In this document: positions 1 through 4,267 of the stretch, piece after piece | How the letters are laid out: each line of letters begins with the position of its first letter | Numbering within the stretch: the stretch's first letter is position 1 | Assembly (NCBI GenBank): GCA_018815145.1 | Contig: JAHIYL010000061.1 | Span: 1 to 7,414, forward strand | Direction of reading: 5' to 3' | DNA: 7,414 bases | DNA from: Nanobdellota archaeon | GTDB taxonomy: Archaea > Nanobdellota > Nanobdellia > Woesearchaeales > GW2011-AR15 | Notes under the pieces: generated by a model | The model's input: only the letters and a program-made list of their open reading frames with translations | What the model was told of the DNA's origin: nothing | Database searches by the model: none | Made by a program: the position numbers and the translations under genes

Positions 1-42
1 ATGTTTAATTATAATGAATATAATGTAATAAGGTGGATAAAT

Positions 43-243
43 ATGAATACGACAATTGCCATTTCAACCAGCATAAGAGAACAGATTAAAGAGTTCGGCA
101 ATAAAGGTGAAACTTACGATGAGATACTAACAAGGATCTTGCAAAGCGCTAAAGAGAGGCAATTGCAGGAATTATTGATGAATAATGAAAATTGCATAAA
201 CATAGATGAAGCCATTGAAAGAGCAAAAAAAAGATGGCAGTAG
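43..243 (+). CDS. Ribbon-helix-helix antitoxin of a RelE-type toxin-antitoxin pair
   Basis: A 66-residue protein, probably the DNA-binding antitoxin that neutralises the toxin encoded directly downstream. Residues 3-9 form a beta-strand-like stretch (TTIAIST). Two predicted helices follow (about 10-17 and 23-37, EILTRIL), the usual ribbon-helix-helix layout of archaeal antitoxins. The charged C-terminal half (about 38-66, ending ERAKKRWQ) would wrap the toxin. The frame is open back to base 1, but the ATG at 43 is preferred because AGGTGG at 31-36 sits six bases before it. An AT-rich TTTAATTATA at 4-13 could be its TATA box, though the window edge limits this. It overlaps the toxin gene by 10 bases, implying translational coupling. 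In such systems the antitoxin normally represses its own operon; no operator is obvious here. The family is inferred from fold pattern and context. Confidence 0.75.
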   Translation: MNTTIAISTSIREQIKEFGNKGETYDEILTRILQSAKERQLQELLMNNENCINIDEAIERAKKRWQ

Positions 244-572
244 TTATTATTACAAAACGCCTTGAAAAAGAAATTAATAAAAAATTCAAGGAAGAGTCAA
301 TTGCAATTTTTACCTTAATGCGTGAACTCCAGAATCAGCCAAAAAAGGGTAAAGAGATAAGTGTAATTGGAAGGATTCTGGTTAAGGAGTTAAAGTATAA
401 GAGTTATAGATTTTATTTTATTATGGATGGATATAAGATTAAGTTCTTAAAAACAGATGAATTAAAGGATTTAGTCATTAAGTTTGTCAGGATGTCAGAC
501 AAAAATAGCCAGCAAAAAGTTATAGATGAGATAAAAACTCTTTTGAGGGAGTTAGGAGAAGAGGGGTTCTAG
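234..572 (+). CDS. RelE/ParE-superfamily toxin
   Basis: A 112-residue basic protein, probably the toxin of the pair, which in RelE relatives is a ribosome-dependent mRNA endonuclease. The N-terminal two helices (about 8-36) are followed by the beta core: KELKYKSYRFYFIM (51-64), YKIKFLK (67-73) and VIKFVRMS (81-88). The 'RFYF' strand with a basic residue before it and the QQKVIDEIK helix (93-101) resemble archaeal RelE-like proteins. Length is slightly above the usual 85-100 residues because of a C-terminal helix. The ATG at 234 lies inside the antitoxin gene, overlapping by 10 bases, and no strong ribosome binding site precedes it, so translation is probably coupled. Which side chains catalyse cleavage cannot be fixed from sequence alone, and gyrase-targeting ParE activity is the alternative. 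Confidence 0.75.
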   Translation: MAVVIITKRLEKEINKKFKEESIAIFTLMRELQNQPKKGKEISVIGRILVKELKYKSYRFYFIMDGYKIKFLKTDELKDLVIKFVRMSDKNSQQKVIDEIKTLLRELGEEGF

Positions 573-622
573 AAAACTGGAAAAAACGCACTTTTTGTTC
601 GAGTCCTTAATGGTTATCTGGA

Positions 623-652
623 TTAATCAAGAGAAAATCCTCAACTGATTAA
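623..652 (+). other. Possible stem-loop downstream of the toxin gene
   Basis: TTAATCA (623-629) pairs exactly with TGATTAA (646-652), and inside it GAG (631-633) pairs with CTC (640-642) around a six-base loop. Small internal bulges separate the two stems. The run AAAAA follows rather than T's, so this is not a classical terminator. It may be an RNA processing or stability element of the toxin-antitoxin transcript, or chance in AT-rich DNA. Confidence 0.3.
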
Positions 653-732
653 AAATACGGAGCTAAAAACAGTTGAAAAAGACCCGAATCCATGGGAAAA
701 ACATTAAATGCCTGTACAGACTTACCCCTCGC

Positions 733-740
733 TTTTTTTT
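733..740 (+). terminator. T8 run, possible terminator of the toxin-antitoxin unit
   Basis: Eight consecutive T's follow CCCCTCGC, about 160 bases after the toxin stop. Archaeal RNA polymerase commonly stops at such oligo-T tracts without a hairpin. The distance from the gene makes this tentative. Confidence 0.3.
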
Positions 741-887
741 CACTTGGGTTCAAAACGGGATTTTTATTGTCTCCTCTCGTTTGATTTTTCTTTTTATCGT
801 CGATGATCCATACTTCTTTGTAAGCAATGCAAACAAAAAGTTAGTATCTGAATAATGACTTCAATCTGACTTAAACCCAAAAAAAGG

Positions 888-896
888 TTTATATAT
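888..896 (+). promoter_or_regulatory. Archaeal TATA box of the lipoprotein gene
   Basis: TTTATATAT preceded by a purine-rich AAAAAGG that could act as the TFB recognition element. Transcription would begin about 25 bases downstream, near 917-920. This leaves a leader of roughly 28 bases that contains the AGGTGA ribosome binding site (937-942). The spacing is as expected for an archaeal gene with a short leader. Confidence 0.65.
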
Positions 897-947
897 TCTA
901 CCTATCTTACACTAAATAAATTTAATAATTCAATATAGGTGAAGAAA

Positions 948-1664
948 ATGAAAAAGCTCATAATCGGATTGATCGTGGTGTTAAGTATAATAATTGTTGG
1001 TTGTCAAAATGAAAAGCCAATAGGTGGGGATAAGGACGAATATGGCTGCCTTACAGCAGCAGGTTATTCATGGTGTGTATCTTCGCAGAAATGTATCAGG
1101 GCTTGGGAAGAGGAGTGCAGCAGTGATGGAGAGAATATCCATGTCTGTACTGAGGAGGAGAGCTTGAATCATGCATGCACCATGGAATATGCCCCTGTCT
1201 GCGGAGAGATTGTGCTTAACATGGGGGAAAAAGTCTACCAGACATTCGGGAATGGCTGCTCAGCATGCGCTGCCATGAAAGTGACTGGTTATACCCAAGG
1301 GGAATGTCCTCCTGAAAAGACAACTGAAATGTGTTCAGACGACAAAGGCAATTATATGACTTTAGAAGAAGCCGCAAGGATTGCTAGATCAAGTGAATGT
1401 GGTGACAATTTGAAGATAGATTGTGTCTGTCCAGAAGGTTATAGAAAGGAAGGGGACTCATGCAATCCTGAATGCTATTACTCAAAGCCGCCATGCCTTG
1501 CCCCATCAACGCAATGCCAGAAGACTTATTTTTGCAATGAAGGGACAATGACTTTCTGGATTGAGCTTACAACAGAGAAGCAAGGATGCAGTCCTGCCTG
1601 TGTAATAGATATTCAGACAAACCATGCAGAGATAAATTGGAGATGCACTGGCTTGCTTCCTTAA
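948..1664 (+). CDS. Secreted cysteine-rich lipoprotein with Kazal-like domain
   Basis: A 238-residue exported protein. A KK start and hydrophobic core (residues 1-17) lead to the lipobox IIVGC, with Cys19 the probable lipid-anchored residue. The ATG at 948 is chosen because AGGTGA (937-942) sits five bases before it; an in-frame GTG at 939 lies within that ribosome binding site. After the signal comes a short module GCLTAAGYSWC (33-43). A Kazal-like domain follows (about 67-120), with six cysteines in the Kazal order and the hallmarks EYAPVCG and FGNGCSAC, where F replaces the usual Y. A C-terminal module (about 129-235) contains CVCPEGY and ends EINWRCTGL. Counting the lipid Cys there are 23 cysteines, leaving 22 for disulfides. 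Kazal domains in other organisms inhibit serine proteases; whether this one does is unknown. It has its own promoter and a T8 terminator, so it is a single-gene unit outside the mobile-element cluster. Confidence 0.8.
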   Translation: MKKLIIGLIVVLSIIIVGCQNEKPIGGDKDEYGCLTAAGYSWCVSSQKCIRAWEEECSSDGENIHVCTEEESLNHACTMEYAPVCGEIVLNMGEKVYQTFGNGCSACAAMKVTGYTQGECPPEKTTEMCSDDKGNYMTLEEAARIARSSECGDNLKIDCVCPEGYRKEGDSCNPECYYSKPPCLAPSTQCQKTYFCNEGTMTFWIELTTEKQGCSPACVIDIQTNHAEINWRCTGLLP

Positions 1665-1671
1665 TTTATAA

Positions 1672-1679
1672 TTTTTTTT
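1672..1679 (+). terminator. T8 terminator after the lipoprotein gene
   Basis: Eight T's begin eight bases after the TAA stop and are followed by another T-rich stretch (AAGTTTTAAT). There is no stem before it, which fits the oligo-T intrinsic terminators of archaea. Confidence 0.6.
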
Positions 1680-1760
1680 AAGTTTTAATAACCTCTATTA
1701 ATTTAGCATCTTTAAACAGAAAGGAAACGAACCAAACTGAAGAGTCCCTCCCCTCGCTCT

Positions 1761-1770
1761 TATTAAAAAG
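1761..1770 (+). promoter_or_regulatory. Candidate TATA box of the recombinase gene
   Basis: TATTAAAAAG lies 54 bases before the recombinase ATG. It would place the start of transcription near 1790, with a leader of about 34 bases holding the AGGTGA ribosome binding site (1811-1816). In that case the palindrome at 1781-1789 overlaps the initiation region and could block it when bound. The alternative TATA element is TTTAAAAAGG within the repeat (1793-1802), which would give an almost leaderless transcript. Confidence 0.4.
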
Positions 1771-1778
1771 TTTGTTTC

Positions 1779-1802
1779 TCTGTCCGACAACCTTTAAAAA
1801 GG
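1779..1802 (+). repeat. Left copy of a 24-bp inverted repeat (possible operator or recombination site)
   Basis: This copy consists of TCTGTCCGACAA (1779-1790) followed by CCTTTAAAAAGG (1791-1802). Its reverse complement matches 4076-4099 at 22 of 24 positions; the two differences pair with 4077 and 4086. It holds two dyads: TGTC-C-GACA (1781-1789) and CCTTT-AA-AAAGG (1791-1802). Their centres are about 11.5 bases apart, roughly one helical turn. It ends 21 bases before the recombinase start codon, inside the likely promoter or leader. The match does not extend beyond these ends. Confidence 0.85.
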
Positions 1803-1823
1803 TATTCGGCAGGTGAAACAAAT

Positions 1824-3032
1824 ATGCCTAAATCTATATACAACAACGAACGACGCTACAATACACTCTATAGAAAAATATTCGTCGAGAAACAATTTGA
1901 CATTTCTGATGCAAATAGAGTTATTCTGGAAGATTTCCTTTCAGTCCTAAAATCTGAAGGCTTGACTCTCGCCAGGAGATTCAAGTACCTATATTTCTTC
2001 AAAAACCTGATAGCATGGCTAGATAAGGATATCATCCTTGTCGATAAAGAGGATCTTATCAGATTGGTCGGTGAAATCAAATCGCAAAACTATTCTGAAG
2101 AAACAAAGAGAGACTATATATCTGCTGTAAAGAAATTCTACAAGTCCATCACAATCCTGCCAAAATATGAACATCTTTCACCTTTATATCACTGGCTCTA
2201 TGACCTAAGAAACACACTCTATTCAACAAAGATGGATCGATCGAAGAACAAGAACAAAGAGCAATGGCTTACAATCGAAGAAGTGATGAGGATTATTGAA
2301 GCCTGCAGAAATTATAGGGATAAATGTTTCTTCAGTCTATTGGCAACACAAGGCACAAGACCACAGGAATTGATGGAATTGAAGAAGAATGATGTCTCTG
2401 AGATTAAGCAAGGTTTGCAGCTGAAGGTAGCAGGAAAAACAGGGGTTAGAGACTTATTTGTATATGATCAATTTGCAGTGCACAATACTGTAGCATATCT
2501 TAAAAGCATTCCTGTAAGCCAAGAGTACCTATTTGAGATAAGCTATCAGATGATGTGTAAAGTGCTCAAAAAAGCAAGTCTTGTAGCAGGCATCAATAAG
2601 AGAGTTTATCTGTATAAATTCAGAAAATTTGCAGTGACAAAGGACAGGATTAACGGTATGAGCACGGGCGCAATGGAACAGAAATTCGGATGGGTAAAAG
2701 GTACAAAGGTCATATCAGTATATGATAAAAGCATGTCTATCGATTATCAGAAGGAGAGCCGTCGGATGGCTGGATTAGAAGATAAAGGAGGCCCAATTCT
2801 TGAGTTTAAGAAAAAAAGTTGTGCAAGATGTCAGCATGAAAACAATTTTGAAAGGTCTCATTGTGAGAAATGCGGCCTATTACTCAGCATTTCAAGTGAG
2901 AGTTATACAAGCAATCTAGAAAAGGACCTTGTTAATTTAAATAAACGGATGGAGAAGTTTGAAAGATTTATAGATTGGTTGGAGAAAAATCCTGATATCC
3001 AAAGTACAATTAATGCAAAAACAAGAGAATGA
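1824..3032 (+). CDS. Tyrosine recombinase (integrase) with C-terminal zinc ribbon
   Basis: A 402-residue XerC/D-like site-specific recombinase, which cuts and rejoins DNA through a covalent phosphotyrosine. The N-terminal SAM-like, core-binding domain spans about 25-115. The catalytic domain (about 147-310) shows box I GTRPQEL (Arg179), AGKTG (Lys205), YKFRK (Arg267), FGW (Trp290) and the nucleophile SVYDKS (Tyr300). The usual His of H-x-x-R is Tyr264, and Trp replaces the second His, a swap known in this superfamily. After the catalytic domain come a four-cysteine zinc ribbon (Cys333, 336, 347, 350) and a charged, probably coiled-coil tail (about 362-390). The ATG at 1824 follows AGGTGA (1811-1816) with seven bases between. 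The gene ends five bases from the stop of the convergent minus-strand gene. Function as integrase, excisionase partner or invertase cannot be separated from sequence. Confidence 0.88.
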   Translation: MPKSIYNNERRYNTLYRKIFVEKQFDISDANRVILEDFLSVLKSEGLTLARRFKYLYFFKNLIAWLDKDIILVDKEDLIRLVGEIKSQNYSEETKRDYISAVKKFYKSITILPKYEHLSPLYHWLYDLRNTLYSTKMDRSKNKNKEQWLTIEEVMRIIEACRNYRDKCFFSLLATQGTRPQELMELKKNDVSEIKQGLQLKVAGKTGVRDLFVYDQFAVHNTVAYLKSIPVSQEYLFEISYQMMCKVLKKASLVAGINKRVYLYKFRKFAVTKDRINGMSTGAMEQKFGWVKGTKVISVYDKSMSIDYQKESRRMAGLEDKGGPILEFKKKSCARCQHENNFERSHCEKCGLLLSISSESYTSNLEKDLVNLNKRMEKFERFIDWLEKNPDIQSTINAKTRE

Positions 3033-3036
3033 ATAA

Positions 3037-3897
3037 TTATAAAGTTGACTCTAATGCATAGCCTATAATCGATCTCTCAGAAGAAACCCCTAGCCTTATA
3101 ATTAATTCAAATTCTCTTATTATCTGACGGTCATATTTTTGCCTTAACTTGGCAAGTAATGGGTTTTTATTTGGTTTGATATCGGAATTAATAAGTGACC
3201 CATAAATATTCCACACATTTAAGGTATGGATTTCATTACAAATGTTTTTTAGGGCAGCATTAAATGACATACTATAATAGCTTTTTGAACTGTATAAGAA
3301 GTTAAAATAACCTACAAAAACATCTTTGAGGATTGGATTTGTTGCTAATTTGTCAATAAACTTATCTTTTGTTTCCTTATCTTTAATAAATTCAGGCAAT
3401 TTGAGAGAATTAATTAGAAATTGCTTTTCAGATTCTACAATTTTATTTTTTGTTTGTTTTAAATCTATTAAGACTTGGGATTCTACAAGTTTGTTTTCTA
3501 TAAGAAATTTATAATGTTCTTGTTCATAATCAGATATGTTCTTTTCATTCTCAAATGCAAAAAGATGTGATTTGATACTCAGATTGAGTTGGTGTTCTAA
3601 TAGCATAGAAATAAATCTCCTACCTATATTTATCCAATTTACAGAATATATTGTCCCATTATAAAGAGGTATTTTCTCATGCGAGATTAGTCCACCAGCT
3701 TCCAATCTATTATGGATATGTTGCCAGATGTTGGGACGACAAGATTCAAATTTAATAGAATTATAATTATTAGAATATAGGCTTTCTTTTCTAGCATGGA
3801 ATAACTTTTTTATATTATTTTTACCCTTGACTATCATAAGAAGATATTCAAAATCCACTGGATCCTCATTATATTCCAGATTATATTTAGCTCTCAT
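3037..3897 (-). CDS. Unrecognised AT-rich protein with a possible winged-helix domain
   Basis: A 286-residue protein not assigned to any family. Around residues 50-90, IWQHIHNRLEAGGLI followed by LYNGTIYSVNW has the look of a recognition helix and wing, so it may bind DNA. The middle (about 125-170) is highly charged and probably helical or coiled coil (EQEHYKFLIENKL, KTKNKIVESEKQ-like). No membrane segment or metal motif is seen. The frame extends upstream to a GTG at 3927, but AT-rich TATA-like boxes at 3928-3941 lie directly against that GTG. They would start RNA near 3904-3912, so the ATG at 3897 is preferred. Sampled blocks have 14-16 G+C per 60 bases, against 20-21 in the primase gene, suggesting a separate origin. 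It faces the recombinase gene tail to tail and diverges from the small ORF at 3957. A regulator of the element is plausible but unproven. Confidence 0.6.
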   Translation of the reverse strand: MRAKYNLEYNEDPVDFEYLLMIVKGKNNIKKLFHARKESLYSNNYNSIKFESCRPNIWQHIHNRLEAGGLISHEKIPLYNGTIYSVNWINIGRRFISMLLEHQLNLSIKSHLFAFENEKNISDYEQEHYKFLIENKLVESQVLIDLKQTKNKIVESEKQFLINSLKLPEFIKDKETKDKFIDKLATNPILKDVFVGYFNFLYSSKSYYSMSFNAALKNICNEIHTLNVWNIYGSLINSDIKPNKNPLLAKLRQKYDRQIIREFELIIRLGVSSERSIIGYALESTL

Positions 3898-3927
3898 GTC
3901 AGTTGTACTTGAAATTTGATTAAACAC

Positions 3928-3941
3928 TTATAACTATTTAA
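3928..3941. promoter_or_regulatory. Divergent TATA-like promoter region
   Basis: TTATAAC (3928-3934) lies 26 bases (centre to start) before the ATG at 3957, the spacing expected for a leaderless archaeal transcript to the right. On the other strand TTAAATAG (3941-3934) and the symmetric TTATAA are placed to start RNA about 7-15 bases before the ATG at 3897. The two genes therefore seem to share a single compact promoter region. The boxes are in AT-rich DNA, so single-box assignments are uncertain. Confidence 0.45.
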
Positions 3942-3956
3942 TGTTATCCATTTCTT

Positions 3957-4067
3957 ATGGGTTTAACTGAAAAAGCTGAGATATGGTTCGAAAAAGTATA
4001 TCAGCAATTAGTTAGCAAGGGAGAAATCAAAGAAGAACCCAAACAGTCGCAAACTGATACAAACTAA
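3957..4067 (+). CDS. 36-residue small protein, probably leaderless
   Basis: A short open frame reading MGLTEKAEIWFEKVYQQL, then a charged tail SKGEIKEEPKQSQTDTN. The first half would form an amphipathic helix with aromatic residues (Trp10, Phe11, Tyr15) on one side, and the tail is polar and probably flexible. No ribosome binding site precedes the ATG, but a TATA-like TTATAAC is 26 bases upstream, which supports leaderless translation. It is the first gene of the rightward cluster, 32 bases before the ribbon-helix-helix start and just before the right copy of the inverted repeat. Its size and position suggest a small regulatory or adaptor protein, but no family is recognised. The alternative is a chance frame. 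Confidence 0.5.
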   Translation: MGLTEKAEIWFEKVYQQLVSKGEIKEEPKQSQTDTN

Positions 4068-4075
4068 GATCTCTC

Positions 4076-4099
4076 CTTTTTTAAATGTTGTCGGACAGA
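4076..4099 (-). repeat. Right copy of the 24-bp inverted repeat
   Basis: On the plus strand this reads CTTTTTTAAATG (4076-4087) then TTGTCGGACAGA (4088-4099). It is the reverse complement of 1779-1802 except at 4077 and 4086. The palindrome TGTC-G-GACA is at 4089-4097, and the TTTTTTAAA block beside it is TATA-like. The copy ends exactly one base before the ATG at 4100, the preferred start of the ribbon-helix-helix gene. This fits autoregulation if that protein is the binder. A second ATG at 4085 lies inside the repeat. Confidence 0.85.
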
Positions 4100-4267
4100 A
4101 TGATCAAGATAAGTGTAAGAATACCACAGGCACAGCTGCGATATATAATGTATCTGGCTAATCAAGAAGATAGAATGCTGTCTGACTTCATACGAAAAAA
4201 TCTTCCAGCACCGATAAAAACATTTGAAAGAATAAAAAATGACAGAAAACATAAACAATTCGTCTGA
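4100..4267 (+). CDS. Small ribbon-helix-helix (CopG/Arc-like) DNA-binding protein
   Basis: A 55-residue basic protein. MIKISVRIP (1-9) is a typical ribbon strand, AQLRYIMYLANQED (11-24) and MLSDFIRKNL (26-35) are the two helices, and a basic tail ends KHKQFV. Such proteins bind short palindromes as paired dimers and often regulate plasmid copy number or their own operon. The ATG at 4100 is chosen because the in-frame ATG at 4085 lies inside the right inverted-repeat copy, which looks like a binding site and not coding sequence. Neither start has a clear ribosome binding site, so the 4085 start (60 residues) remains possible. The gene overlaps the primase gene by 29 bases in another frame, so the two are co-transcribed and probably translationally linked. 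It is the best candidate to bind TGTCNGACA. Confidence 0.72.
   Translation: MIKISVRIPQAQLRYIMYLANQEDRMLSDFIRKNLPAPIKTFERIKNDRKHKQFV

Larger units (their letters stand above)
573..887. other. Intergenic stretch without a convincing gene
   Basis: Between the toxin stop and the lipoprotein promoter no convincing gene is seen. A 60-codon open frame (673-855) starts with TTG and has no ribosome binding site. Its translation is rich in aromatic and hydrophobic residues with no recognisable pattern, so it is not called. The stretch contains a stem-loop (623-652) and a T8 run at 733-740 that could terminate transcription from the toxin-antitoxin unit. A GTTCGAGTCC string near 597-606 looks like a tRNA T-loop, but its flanks do not pair, so no tRNA is called. 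Confidence 0.6.

Noticed and set aside
592..612. tRNA-like T-arm string GTTCGAGTCC, possible tRNA fragment or att site
   Set aside because: The five bases before and after the loop do not pair, and no acceptor or anticodon arm can be built upstream; no second copy is seen in the window.
673..855. 60-codon open frame between the toxin and lipoprotein genes
   Set aside because: TTG start, no ribosome binding site, unusual composition with many F/I/L/R residues and no family resemblance; the DNA around it looks intergenic.
725..1758. Direct repeat CCCCTCGCT at 725-733 and 1750-1758 flanking the lipoprotein gene
   Set aside because: Nine-base matches occur by chance many times in a window of this length, and the match does not extend with confidence on either side.
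3934..3950. Possible degenerate third copy of the 24-bp repeat near the divergent promoter (TTTAATGTTATCC)
   Set aside because: Only about 11 of 16 aligned bases match the right copy and the palindrome is lost; AT-rich sequence explains the similarity.
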